The notes: generated by a model from the sequence alone, not told the origin. A stretch of 64,000 nt of DNA from Methyloversatilis sp. (GCA_017984755.1 JAGNYW010000002.1:98251-162250), one strand, 5' to 3'; positions 38,025 to 49,014 are shown, numbered from the stretch's first letter. Numbers and translations are program-made.

Positions 38025-38411
38025 ATGGGACTCAAGGAACGCATACAGGCCATCAAGCTTGAGCTGATGGCGCTCGTCATTGCAGCGCAGGACACGCGTA
38101 CGCCCCGCCGCGCGAAGATCCTGCTGCTTTTCCTGCTGGCTTACGCCGCAAGCCCGATCGACCTCATCCCCGATTTCATACCGGTGCTCGGCCTGCTCGA
38201 CGAAGTGGTGCTGCTGCCCATCGGCGTATGGCTGGCGGTACGCATGATTCCGCCGGACGTGATGGACGCGGCGCGGGCGCGGGCGCGCGAGGGCAAGCTG
38301 CCGGCAAACTGGATCGCCGGTGTGCTGATACTGCTGTTGTGGGCAGCATCGATCGCCGCCATCGTTTGGTGGCTGATGAATCGCAACGGAATGGCGCCAC
38401 CGGCAGGCTGA
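38025..38411 (+). CDS. YkvA-like DUF1232 membrane protein
   Basis: A 128-residue protein with a DUF1232 core, LLFLLAYAASPIDLIPDFIPVLGLLDEVVLLP, and a C-terminal transmembrane helix (VLILLLWAASIAAIVWWLM). The motif SPIDLIPDFIP is diagnostic of the family; function unknown. Stands alone. Confidence 0.92.
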   Translation: MGLKERIQAIKLELMALVIAAQDTRTPRRAKILLLFLLAYAASPIDLIPDFIPVLGLLDEVVLLPIGVWLAVRMIPPDVMDAARARAREGKLPANWIAGVLILLLWAASIAAIVWWLMNRNGMAPPAG

Positions 38412-38557
38412 TCACCCAGGCGCGACCGGCCGTCGCCCCCGACGCAGACAGCACACCGATACTTTCAGTATTATCAATGACCTGCAATCAGGCCCGACAT
38501 TGATCGATGGGGTCGCGCAGCAGTGTTGCACTCACGGGATCGAAAGGCTTCACGGAA

Positions 38558-39430
38558 ATGGGACTCAGACTCAAGTTCAACCTGGTGCTGATCGGCGTGT
38601 TCGCGATCGGTCTCGCCGCCTGCGCGGCGCTGTCGCATCGCCTGCTGCACGACAACGCGCGCGCCGAGGTCGAACGCAATGCGCGCCTGATGATGGAAAC
38701 CGCGCTGGCCATCCGCGCCTACACGGTCAGCCAGATCAAGCCGCACCTCGATCCGCTGCTGTCCCAACAGTTCCTGCCGCAGACGGTGCCGGCCTACGCG
38801 GCGACCGAAACGATCAACGAACTGCGCAAGAACCATCCGGAATACGCTTACAAGGAAGCGACGCTGAACCCCACCAACCCGCGCGATCGGGCTTCCGACT
38901 GGGAAGCGGACATCGTGACCGGCTTCCGGAACGCGGAAGGCACGAAAGAGCTGACCGGTGTGCGCGAAACGCCGACCGGTCAGCATATGTATATCGCGCG
39001 ACCGATCAAGATCACCAATCCAGCCTGTCTCGCCTGCCACAACACCGCCGCCACCGCGCCGCCGACGATGGTGAAGGTGTATCGCGAGGCGAACGGCTTC
39101 GGCTGGAAGATGAATGAAATCATCGGTGCGCAGGTGGTGTCGGTGCCGATGACGCTGCCGGTGAGCAACGCCGACCGCGCCTTCAACACCTTCATGCTGT
39201 CGCTGCTGGGCGTGTTCGCGTTCGTGATGCTGGCGCTCAACCTGATGCTCGAATGGCTGATCATCCGCCCGGTGGCGCGGCTGTCGGCCGCGGCTGACCA
39301 GATCAGCACCGGCGACTTCTCGGTGCCGGAGTTCATGGATTCGGGCAAGGACGAGGTGTCTGTGCTCGGAGCGTCCTTCAACCGCATGCGTCGCAGCCTC
39401 GAAACCGCGATGCGCATGATAGACAGCTGA
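38558..39430 (+). CDS. Tll0287-like (DUF3365) haem-c sensor with HAMP domain
   Basis: A 290-residue membrane sensor: N-terminal anchor (FNLVLIGVFAIGLAACAAL), a periplasmic Tll0287-like/DUF3365 domain (~30-205) with a single CLACH haem-binding motif, a second membrane helix (FMLSLLGVFAFVMLALNLML) and a HAMP-like linker (LIIRPVARLSAAADQISTGDFS). No output domain is attached; it stops right after HAMP. A Ser/Thr kinase gene follows after three bases, so sensor and kinase are probably made together and form one pathway. The redox state or a gas ligand of the haem is the likely signal (inference). Confidence 0.88.
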   Translation: MGLRLKFNLVLIGVFAIGLAACAALSHRLLHDNARAEVERNARLMMETALAIRAYTVSQIKPHLDPLLSQQFLPQTVPAYAATETINELRKNHPEYAYKEATLNPTNPRDRASDWEADIVTGFRNAEGTKELTGVRETPTGQHMYIARPIKITNPACLACHNTAATAPPTMVKVYREANGFGWKMNEIIGAQVVSVPMTLPVSNADRAFNTFMLSLLGVFAFVMLALNLMLEWLIIRPVARLSAAADQISTGDFSVPEFMDSGKDEVSVLGASFNRMRRSLETAMRMIDS

Positions 39431-39433
39431 GCG

Positions 39434-41581
39434 GTGGCGAACGGCCCTGACCTGCCGCCCGGCGTCGACCACGACGACAATGGCGACGAACCCTTCACGC
39501 AGGACAGCGTGAACGCCGAGGTGCTGGCGGGCAGCGGCTTCCTGCCGACCGCCAACGTCAGCCCGGGCGCCCTGCCAAGCGGCTGGCCGCTGAACGAATA
39601 CCGCATCGAATCACTGCTGGGCGGCGGCGGCTTCGGCTTGACCTATCTGGCGCACGACACCCTGCTCGACTGCAAGGTGGCCATCAAGGAATTCCTTCCG
39701 ACCGACATCGCTTTGCGGGGCGAGGGCCAGCGCGTGGTACCGCGCGCCGGTCCGGCGGTGGAAATGTTCGAGCAGGGGCTGCGTCGCTTTCTCGATGAAT
39801 CGCGCGCGCTGGCCAACTTCCGCCATCCGCACATCGTGCGCGTAAGCCGCTTCTTCGAAGCGAACGGCAGCGCCTACATGGTGATGGACTACGAACAGGG
39901 CCGGCCGCTCAACCAGTGGGTACGCGAACGCGGCGGTCGCGTCGACCGCGCCACGCTGCTGGCCATCGTGCGCCCGCTGCTCGAAGGCCTGCAGGTCATC
40001 CACGACGGCGGATTCCTGCATCGCGACATCAAGCCGCCCAACATCTGCATCCGCGACGACGGCGCACCGGTGCTGCTCGACTTCGGCGCGGCCCGCCGCT
40101 ATCACGATACCGAACACACGCTGACCGCCATCGTGACGCCGGGCTTCGCGCCCTTCGAGCAATATCACTCGCACGGCAATCAGGGGCCGTGGACCGACAT
40201 CTACTCGCTCGCGGCCGTGATGTACTGGCTGGTGACCGGCCAGCGTCCGATCGAATCCGCCGCGCGCGTGCAGAACGATCCGCTGATTCCCGCTTCGCGT
40301 CTGGCCGATGCGTCGGTGTATGGCGCGTCACTGCTGCGCGCCATCGACTGGGGCCTGGAGCCGCACGATTCGCGCCGCCCGCGCAGCGTTGCCGACTTCC
40401 GCCGCGTGTTCATGGCGGCACCCACCCCCGGTCGCGGCCCGCTCGCAGCCGGCAGTGTCTCGGTCCACCCGGCACCGACCGTGCGCGCCACCGGCGCATC
40501 CGAAGAGCGGCGCACCATCGTGTGCAGCGTACTGTACGCACAGATCGACCACAGCATGCAGCTCGACACGGCTCAGCGGCTGGCGTGCAAATCGGAACTG
40601 GACGACGCGCTGGCACGGGCCGCGCGCGCGGTCGACGCCGATAGCAGGCTCATTCTCGACACGCCCGACGGCACGGCGCTGTGCCTGCTCGGCCAGCCCG
40701 AAGACGCCTGCGTGGTCGCACAGCGACTGCGCCAGATCGATTTTCGCGACCTGGGTGGCGAAGCGGACGGTTCCCCCGACGGAAACGGAATCAAGCAGGG
40801 CATCAATCTCGGTCCGGTACGGGTGTCGCGTGCCGGAACCGGCGCGCTCGACCTGCACGGTGACGGGCTGGATGCGGCGCGCGCGCTGGCCGAACTGGCT
40901 CGCCCGGGTCAGGTGCTGGTATCGCGCGCCTACTACGAAACGGTATCCGCGCTCGGTACGGGCACACCCGACGGACTGCACATCACCGGTCAGCGGGTCG
41001 AAATTGCATCGCGCAGCCAGGAGGTGTTCGAGCTCGACGGTCGCAGCGGCATTACGCGACGCACCGAGCAGGCTCCGACACTCGAGGCCGGCGATTCGCT
41101 CACACCGGTACTCGAAGCCCTGCTGACCCGGCATATCGGGCCGATGGCGCGCGTGCTGGTGTCGCGCATCGCGCCGCAGGCGCGCGGCGCAGCTGAGTTG
41201 ATCGAACAATTGTCGCGACACATTCCGAACGATGCACAGCGTGCCGGCTTCCTGATCGAAGCACAGCGCCACGTGGCGAAATCGGCGTCGACGGCATCGC
41301 TGTCATCGCCCTCTGCGGCCGCGTCGCACTCGACGGCGCGCCGCAGCAGTGCGTCGCTGCCGACCACAACGGCACGACACGCGAGCCAGGGCGCCCGTCC
41401 GCTCGATGATCAGGTGATCGCCGACATCGAACACCGTCTGGCACGGCACATCGGGCCCATGGCACGCATCCTGATCGGCCGTGCGCTCAAGCGCACGGGC
41501 ACCGAACAGGCGCTGCTGGAAGAACTGGCGCGCGACATTCCCGATCCGGTGCAGCGCGCGGCCTTCCTCGCCGGCAAGTAA
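39434..41581 (+). CDS. Ser/Thr protein kinase with degenerate class III cyclase domain and tandem C-terminal repeats
   Basis: A 715-residue protein starting at GTG, three bases after the haem sensor. Kinase domain ~55-330 with glycine loop LLGGGGFGLTYLA, catalytic Lys in CKVAIKEF, HRDIKPPN loop and DFG, all intact. Residues ~365-520 look like a class III nucleotidyl cyclase (LYAQIDHSM in place of the usual LFADIxGxT, later DLHGDGLDAARALAELARPGQVLVS as in adenylate cyclases of this type). The first metal-binding Asp is Gln, so cyclase activity is unlikely and a regulatory role likely. The C-terminus has two copies of a ~50-residue repeat, RHIGPMARVLV...IPNDAQRAGFL (~565-615) and RHIGPMARILI...IPDPVQRAAFL (~668-712). 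No transmembrane segment is evident. Confidence 0.85.
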   Translation: MANGPDLPPGVDHDDNGDEPFTQDSVNAEVLAGSGFLPTANVSPGALPSGWPLNEYRIESLLGGGGFGLTYLAHDTLLDCKVAIKEFLPTDIALRGEGQRVVPRAGPAVEMFEQGLRRFLDESRALANFRHPHIVRVSRFFEANGSAYMVMDYEQGRPLNQWVRERGGRVDRATLLAIVRPLLEGLQVIHDGGFLHRDIKPPNICIRDDGAPVLLDFGAARRYHDTEHTLTAIVTPGFAPFEQYHSHGNQGPWTDIYSLAAVMYWLVTGQRPIESAARVQNDPLIPASRLADASVYGASLLRAIDWGLEPHDSRRPRSVADFRRVFMAAPTPGRGPLAAGSVSVHPAPTVRATGASEERRTIVCSVLYAQIDHSMQLDTAQRLACKSELDDALARAARAVDADSRLILDTPDGTALCLLGQPEDACVVAQRLRQIDFRDLGGEADGSPDGNGIKQGINLGPVRVSRAGTGALDLHGDGLDAARALAELARPGQVLVSRAYYETVSALGTGTPDGLHITGQRVEIASRSQEVFELDGRSGITRRTEQAPTLEAGDSLTPVLEALLTRHIGPMARVLVSRIAPQARGAAELIEQLSRHIPNDAQRAGFLIEAQRHVAKSASTASLSSPSAAASHSTARRSSASLPTTTARHASQGARPLDDQVIADIEHRLARHIGPMARILIGRALKRTGTEQALLEELARDIPDPVQRAAFLAGK

Positions 41582-41593
41582 TCGGAAACAACG

Positions 41594-41977
41594 GTGGCCA
41601 GGCTTTCACGCTGCCCGCACTGCGGGCAGGACACGATTCAGCGTCTGGTCAAACTCATGGCCCGGGCACGAGCGCCCGCCATCTGTCCCGCCTGTGGCGG
41701 TCGTTCGTGCACCGGCATCACGCCGCTGTCGCTGCTTTCCTACTTTGTCCTCATCCTCGTTTGCGGCACGCTGCTGCGCGCAGCCGGCCGACTGGGCAAT
41801 CGCTGGACGCTGCTGGGTGTGCTTGCGCTGTTCGCCGGCGGCTTTCTCTACATCAGTTTCAACACGCAACTGGTGAAACTGGAGCGCTATCCGCTGCAGC
41901 GCAACCTCGCGATCGGCGTCGTGGTCGTCCTCGCAGCTGGTTTTGGCTGGTGGTGGTTTCGCAGCGGCACGGCCTGA
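41594..41977 (+). CDS. Zinc-ribbon membrane protein of unknown function
   Basis: A 127-residue protein. The first ~37 residues hold two CxxC pairs (CPHCGQ and CPACGG), a zinc ribbon; then three hydrophobic helices (LLSYFVLILVCGTLLRAAG, TLLGVLALFAGGFLYISF, LAIGVVVVLAAGFGWWWF). GTG start 12 bases after the kinase stop, so it is probably the third gene of the sensor-kinase unit. No family recognised. Confidence 0.72.
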   Translation: MARLSRCPHCGQDTIQRLVKLMARARAPAICPACGGRSCTGITPLSLLSYFVLILVCGTLLRAAGRLGNRWTLLGVLALFAGGFLYISFNTQLVKLERYPLQRNLAIGVVVVLAAGFGWWWFRSGTA

Positions 41978-42302
41978 TCCACCGCTGCCTGAACGCTGCC
42001 GGCCCCGACCCGCTCAAGTTGCGACGGCAGCTGCCGTAAATCGCATCGGGAACAAACAGGTCGCCGCGTGCGTCTGTGCATGCGCAGTGGGTCTGGATCG
42101 ATCGATCCTGCACACTGCCGCTATACTCTGCATCCTTCCGAGGAGCGCTGCGAGGTGCCGCAAGGCCCCCAGGCTCGGACCCCGCCGGACCGTCACCGGT
42201 CGCGGGCACATTTGCAACGGCGCTCACCTGAACCCGCAGCACCGGAATAGGCCGGTGGCGGATGGCAGGTGAGCTCACCTGCCCTCGCAAAGGAGCCCGT
42301 AA
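41978..42302. other. Leader region of ahcY
   Basis: These 325 bases hold no gene. They contain a TATACT -10 candidate at 42122-42127, the SAH riboswitch (see separate entry), and a GGAG-type Shine-Dalgarno (AAAGGAG) nine bases before the ahcY ATG. An inverted repeat GGCAGGTGAGCTCACCTGCC lies between riboswitch and start codon at about 42264-42283, consistent with an expression-platform hairpin. Confidence 0.7.
42136..42230 (+). promoter_or_regulatory. SAH riboswitch controlling ahcY
   Basis: The conserved SAH riboswitch core is readable: CCGAGGAGCGCTGCGA at 42138, then CCCAGGCTCGGA closing the first helix at about 42168-42179, and AACGGCGCTCAC at 42216-42227, which pairs with GAGCGCTG in the pseudoknot. 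SAH-binding RNAs of this class turn on ahcY when S-adenosylhomocysteine accumulates. Position directly upstream of ahcY agrees. Confidence 0.93.
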
Positions 42303-43712
42303 ATGAATGCACCCAATGATCTGAAGGATTACGTGATTGCCGACCCGTCGCTGGCCGACTGGGGACACAAGGAAATCGCCATTGCCGAGACCGAAATGCC
42401 CGGCCTGATGTCGATCCGCGAAGAGTACGCCACACAGCAGCCGCTGCGCGGCGCGCGCATCACCGGCAGTCTGCACATGACGATCCAGACCGCCGTGCTT
42501 ATCCAGACGCTCGAAGCGCTGGGCGCCGAAGTGCGCTGGGCCTCGTGCAACATCTACTCGACGCAGGACCACGCCGCCGCCGCGATCGCTGCAGCCGGCA
42601 CGCCGGTGTTCGCCGTCAAGGGCGAGTCGCTGGTCGATTACTGGGATTACACCCACCGCATCTTCGAATGGCCGGACGGCGGTTTCAGCAACATGATCCT
42701 CGACGATGGCGGCGATGCCACGCTGCTGCTGCATCTGGGCACCAGGGCCGAAACCGATCCGACTGCGCTGCATCACCCGGCGAGTGAAGAGGAAGTCTGC
42801 CTGTTCAATTCGATCACCGAAACACTCAAGCGTGACCCGAACTGGTATTCGAAGCGTCTGAAGCACATCAAGGGTGTGACCGAAGAAACGACGACCGGCG
42901 TGCATCGCCTGTACCAGATGCACAAGGAAGGCCGCCTTGCCTTCCCCGCCATCAACGTGAATGACTCGGTCACCAAGTCGAAATTCGACAACCTGTATGG
43001 TTGCCGCGAGTCGCTGGTCGACGGCATCAAGCGCGCCACCGACGTGATGATCGCCGGCAAGGTTGCCGTCGTGGCCGGTTACGGCGACGTGGGCAAAGGT
43101 TCGGCACAGGCGCTGCGCGCGCTGTCGGCCCAGGTGTGGGTCACCGAAATCGACCCGATCTGCGCACTGCAGGCCGCGATGGAAGGCTACCGCGTCGTCA
43201 CGATGGATTACGCGGTCGAGCACGCCGACATCTTCGTGACCGCCACCGGCAACTACCACGTCATCACGCATGAACACATGCTGAAGATGAAGGATCAGGC
43301 CATCGTCTGCAACATCGGCCACTTCGACAACGAAATCGACGTCGCCTCGCTCGAAAAGTACGAGTGGGACGAAATCAAGCCGCAGGTCGATCACGTCATC
43401 TTCCCGTCGGGTCGCCGCATCATTCTGCTGGCCAAGGGTCGTCTGGTGAATCTGGGTTGCGGCACGGGTCATCCGTCGTACGTGATGTCCAGTTCGTTCG
43501 CGAACCAGACCATTGCGCAGATCGAACTGTTCACCGAAACGGAAAAGTACCCGGTCGGCGTCTACGTGCTGCCCAAGCACCTCGATGAGAAGGTCGCTCG
43601 CCTGCAGCTGAAGAAGCTGAATGCGCAACTGACCGAACTGAGCGATGCGCAGGCTCGCTACATCGGCGTGCACCGCGAAGGTCCTTACAAGCCGGAGCAT
43701 TACCGCTACTGA
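42303..43712 (+). CDS. ahcY: Adenosylhomocysteinase
   Basis: A 469-residue SAH hydrolase: [20 protein letters not shown], the substrate motif [20 protein letters not shown] with the catalytic Lys/Asp, the NAD-binding [20 protein letters not shown], and the C-terminus [11 protein letters not shown] that reaches the neighbouring subunit's NAD. It splits SAH into adenosine and homocysteine and removes the product inhibitor of methyltransferases, including the cytosine methyltransferase at 49.4-51.5 kb. Strong Shine-Dalgarno AAAGGAG. Confidence 0.98.
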   Translation: MNAPNDLKDYVIADPSLADWGHKEIAIAETEMPGLMSIREEYATQQPLRGARITGSLHMTIQTAVLIQTLEALGAEVRWASCNIYSTQDHAAAAIAAAGTPVFAVKGESLVDYWDYTHRIFEWPDGGFSNMILDDGGDATLLLHLGTRAETDPTALHHPASEEEVCLFNSITETLKRDPNWYSKRLKHIKGVTEETTTGVHRLYQMHKEGRLAFPAINVNDSVTKSKFDNLYGCRESLVDGIKRATDVMIAGKVAVVAGYGDVGKGSAQALRALSAQVWVTEIDPICALQAAMEGYRVVTMDYAVEHADIFVTATGNYHVITHEHMLKMKDQAIVCNIGHFDNEIDVASLEKYEWDEIKPQVDHVIFPSGRRIILLAKGRLVNLGCGTGHPSYVMSSSFANQTIAQIELFTETEKYPVGVYVLPKHLDEKVARLQLKKLNAQLTELSDAQARYIGVHREGPYKPEHYRY

Positions 43713-43760
43713 TCGACGGCATGTCGGGGCGTCCTGCCCCGACTGATCCGGCTGCGAATC

Positions 43761-43803
43761 GCCTCCGGAATTGATCCATCGGATCCGTTCCGGAGGCTTT
43801 TTT
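43761..43803 (+). terminator. Terminator after ahcY
   Basis: GCCTCCGGAA (43761-43770) and TTCCGGAGGC (43788-43797) form a perfect 10-bp stem followed by TTTTTT. Confidence 0.95.
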
Positions 43804-43872
43804 CATGCAGTTCAATCTGTCGATCAAGGGCGTGCCGGACGCGCATCCGTCTCGCCCGGCGCTGACCGGGAT

Positions 43873-45435
43873 TCAGCGCGACTGCTTGATCAGCCGCGAA
43901 TTGGCAGACTGCACCGGCCGCGCATTGTTCTTGTACAGGTGGCCGAATACGCCGATCTGTTCAGCCGATACGGCAAGCGGCTGCTTGATCACGATCCACG
44001 TCACGCCTTCGGAACACGGCGGCGTGGTCAGCGAACCCATATATGTGAAGTAATCGCGCTTCGCGGGCAGCAGTTGTGCCAGATCGATGCTCACGTCAGG
44101 CGTGTTCTCCACGTTCTTCTGCAGCGGCAGGTGCGCCCACAGCGTATTGAAGACCGCGCTTTCGTCACCACGATCAAGCAGCACGGCAACGACGGCGAGC
44201 TTGTTGTCCACATCGCGATGCACCAGATGGGCAACCATTTCGAAGGACTTGCCGTTCACACGCTCTTCGGCCGGCTTGTGGAAATGGAACTGGACCAGAT
44301 CGTAGCGCTTGCCCGACACCGTGAAGCTGCTGCCCTCTCCAACGTTCACCTGCACGGTGTGCCCGTTGTCGATGACACTGAAGTAGGTCGTCTTGTAGTC
44401 GAAGGTGATGGCCGGCAGGTCGACCTTGATGCCTTCGCGGATGTCGATCGGCGACTGCGTGCGTCCCTCGGCGCATTGCGCCCATTCCGGCTTGAGCCGG
44501 CCCCAGTTCTGCGGACCGAATTCGCCCTCGTAGCTCCAGTGGATGTCCTTGTGCGCATGAACGGCTGGCGCGGCAACAGCCGGCTTCTCGGCCGGTGCCC
44601 TGGCAGACGCATGGACATGCGGCGACAGCGCAGCCATCTGCACGGGTTTCGGCTGCGCCCTCGGTGCCGGCGGCGGCAACGGTATTTCACTGTGCCTGGC
44701 CGGCGGCGGAGTGACCGCCGCGACCGGTGCCGGCGCAGCCGGTTTTCTGGTTGCCGGTTCGGCGGATTTCACAGCCGCGGGCTTTTCCGGCGAGTGTCTG
44801 TCGGCGGCATGCTTGTCCAGCGCCGTCTTTTCGGGTGCTGCTGCGGCGCCTGCCTTCGGGCCCTTCGACAATTCCTCGCGCGCCTGCGCGGCCGCCTCCC
44901 TCAGGTCCGGCTTGATGCTGAGCATTTCGGTCCGCTCGATGCGGCCACCCTGCGCGTCCATCCCCCCGGACGCATTGGCCGCGGTACGCGCGGCGCGCCC
45001 GGCCTGTTCGGCCACCTGACGCAGTTCTTCTGCACCGGGCGGCTGGCACACTTCGCGGAACAGCTTTTCGTCCAGCGTGCCCGGCAGCAGCGCGATTTCG
45101 GTGTCGGACCCGGCACGTTCCTCCCGCAGGATCTTCTGCTGGGCATCCAGATAAACCCGCTTGATGGTCGCGAACTTCAGGCTCTGGCAGTCGTAACGGT
45201 TCAGCGCCTGCACCATCGCGTAACCCGTTTTCTCTGCGTCGGGCCCGCTCAGCACCAGCCGCCCCCACGCAACTTTCTTGCCACTCTCCGCGCGCAGCAC
45301 GCTGTCGCGGTCGATTTCGATGGATTTGCCGCGGTCAGTCGAAATCACGTGCCAGTCGGCAGCATGCGTGGCACCGGTCACGCAGGCGAGCGCGACGGTC
45401 AAGAATGCGGGTGTCAGTACGTATCGGTTTTTCAT
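43873..45435 (-). CDS. Exported alpha-carbonic anhydrase with N-terminal SmpA/adhesin-E-like domain
   Basis: A 520-residue protein. After a signal peptide (VLTPAFLTVALACVTGATHA) comes a ~100-residue domain (WHVISTDRGKSIEIDRDSV ... MVQALNRYDCQSLKF) that resembles surface-adhesin-E-like modules, then a ~150-residue Ala/Pro/Lys-rich linker, and finally an alpha-carbonic anhydrase (~300-510). The zinc ligands are in QFHFHKPAEE and MVAHLVHRD around 378-400, and the core GRTQSPIDIREG, GHTVQVNV and GSLTTPPCSEGVTWIV are intact, so it should hydrate CO2 in the periplasm. Most alpha-CAs of bacteria are ~240 residues; the N-terminal module and linker are unusual. It converges with ahcY. Confidence 0.92.
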   Translation of the reverse strand: MKNRYVLTPAFLTVALACVTGATHAADWHVISTDRGKSIEIDRDSVLRAESGKKVAWGRLVLSGPDAEKTGYAMVQALNRYDCQSLKFATIKRVYLDAQQKILREERAGSDTEIALLPGTLDEKLFREVCQPPGAEELRQVAEQAGRAARTAANASGGMDAQGGRIERTEMLSIKPDLREAAAQAREELSKGPKAGAAAAPEKTALDKHAADRHSPEKPAAVKSAEPATRKPAAPAPVAAVTPPPARHSEIPLPPPAPRAQPKPVQMAALSPHVHASARAPAEKPAVAAPAVHAHKDIHWSYEGEFGPQNWGRLKPEWAQCAEGRTQSPIDIREGIKVDLPAITFDYKTTYFSVIDNGHTVQVNVGEGSSFTVSGKRYDLVQFHFHKPAEERVNGKSFEMVAHLVHRDVDNKLAVVAVLLDRGDESAVFNTLWAHLPLQKNVENTPDVSIDLAQLLPAKRDYFTYMGSLTTPPCSEGVTWIVIKQPLAVSAEQIGVFGHLYKNNARPVQSANSRLIKQSR

Positions 45436-45553
45436 GGCTGGTCTCGCGTTGGCCAGATCCCGTTCGGGACGATGACGTATTTACGGCAACGCGTGACCGG
45501 CGCTTGAACGATGCGTCTTGCGCTCGCGGGTCGGGCAGGGTAAGTTCCATTCG

Positions 45554-45645
45554 CACACGTTAGGGGTGCCGCACGCTTCACGGCGCACGGCTGAGACACA
45601 CCCTCAACACCTGATCCGGATCATGCCGGCGTAGGGAAACGGGCA
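45554..45645 (+). promoter_or_regulatory. TPP riboswitch (thi box) before thiC
   Basis: All hallmark segments are present: TTAGGGGTGCC, GGCTGAGACACACCC, then CAACACCTGATCCGGATCAT and GCCGGCGTAGGGAAACG. This RNA binds thiamine pyrophosphate and represses thiC expression. It ends about 70 bases before the thiC ATG. Confidence 0.97.
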
Positions 45646-45688
45646 GCTCCCGAATTTCGATGGCTGGCGTATTCCCTGCCCGGTGTGA

Positions 45689-47644
<1,956 letters not shown>

Positions 47645-47651
47645 GCAACGA

Positions 47652-47680
47652 TGCCCGCTGCCGCGTCGCGGCAGCGGGCA
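47652..47680 (+). terminator. GC-rich hairpin after thiC
   Basis: TGCCCGCTGCCGCG and CGCGGCAGCGGGCA form a near-perfect stem starting seven bases after the stop codon; no T-run follows. Confidence 0.6.
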
Positions 47681-47700
47681 GCCTTCGGATCGATTTAAAC

Positions 47701-47730
47701 ATTGAAAAATCAATGCAATACATCTAGCAT
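47701..47730 (+). promoter_or_regulatory. Putative promoter/operator of the vapBC45-like pair
   Basis: TTGAAA (47702-47707) and TAGCAT (47725-47730) are separated by 17 bases. The -35 overlaps a short palindrome ATTGA-AAAA-TCAAT (47701-47714), a candidate autoregulatory operator of the toxin-antitoxin pair. AT-rich compared with surroundings. Confidence 0.45.
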
Positions 47731-47811
47731 CCGCAGCGTTCAAATCACTTTTCATGCGACGGATTTCAATCGGGATCGCATGATCGGGCCATCGCAGGAG
47801 CGTTCAGTTTC

Positions 47812-48534
47812 ATGATTCATTCTCACGCCGCCTCTGACGGAAACACGCCGCCCGAACGGTCTGAACAACCTGCCTACAGTGCGAGTGAGTCGGCCAGCAT
47901 CCTCGGGCTGCCCACGGCTACGATCAAAGCGTGGTGCTTTGGCCAGACATACAAGAGTTCTGCCGGGGAAGAGAAGCGCTTCCAGCCCGTCATCAAGCCG
48001 GTTGATCCGGCTGCCCGTCTGTTGTCTTTCGCCAACCTGTGCGAGCTGCATGTGCTTTCGGCCATCCGCCGTCACCATCGGGTATCCCTGCCCAAGGTGC
48101 GTGCAAGCCTGCAATACCTGCGGGAGCAGCTCGGTTCAGTACGCCCGTTGCTGGACACGCAGTTTCAGACCAACGGCATCGATCTGTTCGTCGAGCACGC
48201 CTCGAAACTGCTGAATGTATCCCGCAGCGGGCAGCAGGCCCTGCGCGGCGATTTCGAACGCGCGCTGGCGCGTATCGAGCGCAACGATGCCGGCAAGCCG
48301 ATACGCCTGTTCCCCTTTACCCGTCCAAATCAGGAAGACGGTTCGCGTGTTGTCGCGGTCGACCCCAGCCTGTCTTTTGGCCGGCCGATATTGCTGGAAG
48401 CCGGCGTAAAGACCCACGTAATCCAGAGCCGCTTCGCCGCAGGCGACTCGATTCACGAGATGGCCGTGGATTACCGGGTGGCAATCGGAGACATCGAAGA
48501 AGCACTGCGTTTTGAACAACGCCTCGTCGCCTGA
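47812..48534 (+). CDS. VapB45-like DUF433 antitoxin
   Basis: A 240-residue protein: N-terminal MerR-like helix-turn-helix (YSASESASILGLPTATIKAW), a helical middle and a C-terminal DUF433 domain (VVAVDPSLSFGRPILLEAGV to IGDIEEALRFE). The layout matches the long DUF433 antitoxins of the VapBC45 type (Rv2018-Rv2019 in M. tuberculosis). It overlaps the PIN-like gene by 23 bases. Predicted to bind the toxin and the operator upstream. Confidence 0.83.
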   Translation: MIHSHAASDGNTPPERSEQPAYSASESASILGLPTATIKAWCFGQTYKSSAGEEKRFQPVIKPVDPAARLLSFANLCELHVLSAIRRHHRVSLPKVRASLQYLREQLGSVRPLLDTQFQTNGIDLFVEHASKLLNVSRSGQQALRGDFERALARIERNDAGKPIRLFPFTRPNQEDGSRVVAVDPSLSFGRPILLEAGVKTHVIQSRFAAGDSIHEMAVDYRVAIGDIEEALRFEQRLVA

Positions 48535-48919
48535 CACCTTCACCCTGTTCGTGGATCGCGACGCGTGGAGCGCAAAACTCGACACCGCACTGCGAGCCGC
48601 CGGAATCCCGTTCATCGCACACCGGGACGTCTTCGCCCACAACACACCGGACGAAGAATGGCTTGCGGAAGCAGGGCGCCGCGGCTGGCTGGTTTTCACG
48701 CGCGACCAGAACATCCGCCGACGGCCTGACGAACTCAAAGCCCTGCGCGACGCCGGGGTCATCCTGTTCGCACTCACATCGGGCAACCTGTCCGCTCAGG
48801 AAACGGCTGAACTGGCCGTCGCAAGCTGGCTAAAAATCACCCGCCTCGCCGCGAAAACAACGCCACCCGCGATCTTCTCGATCACGCGGGGTGGGGAGAT
48901 TCGACGCATCGAACGCTGA
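48512..48919 (+). CDS. PIN-like toxin, VapC45 type
   Basis: A 135-residue protein of the PIN-like VapC45 class: FTLFVDRDAWSAKLDTALRA, DVFAHNTPDEEWLAEAGRRG and WLVFTRDQNIRRRPDELKAL carry the acidic residues expected for an RNA-cleaving site. It starts with TTG inside the antitoxin gene; a later GTG (48551) would cut off the first core strand, so TTG is preferred. Partner of the DUF433 protein. Confidence 0.83.
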   Translation: MNNASSPDTFTLFVDRDAWSAKLDTALRAAGIPFIAHRDVFAHNTPDEEWLAEAGRRGWLVFTRDQNIRRRPDELKALRDAGVILFALTSGNLSAQETAELAVASWLKITRLAAKTTPPAIFSITRGGEIRRIER

Positions 48920-49014
48920 CGCAAATCCAGCGACAAGATACAAATCGTGGGCCCGCCGGCTGGTATGGAAGCGTCTTCAATCCTCTCACAGCAACAGCGG
49001 GGAATCCGACATCG

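Noticed and set aside
42264-42283. GGCAGGTGAGCTCACCTGCC as a protein operator
   Set aside because: It lies between the SAH riboswitch and the ahcY Shine-Dalgarno, where an expression-platform RNA hairpin is the simpler reading.
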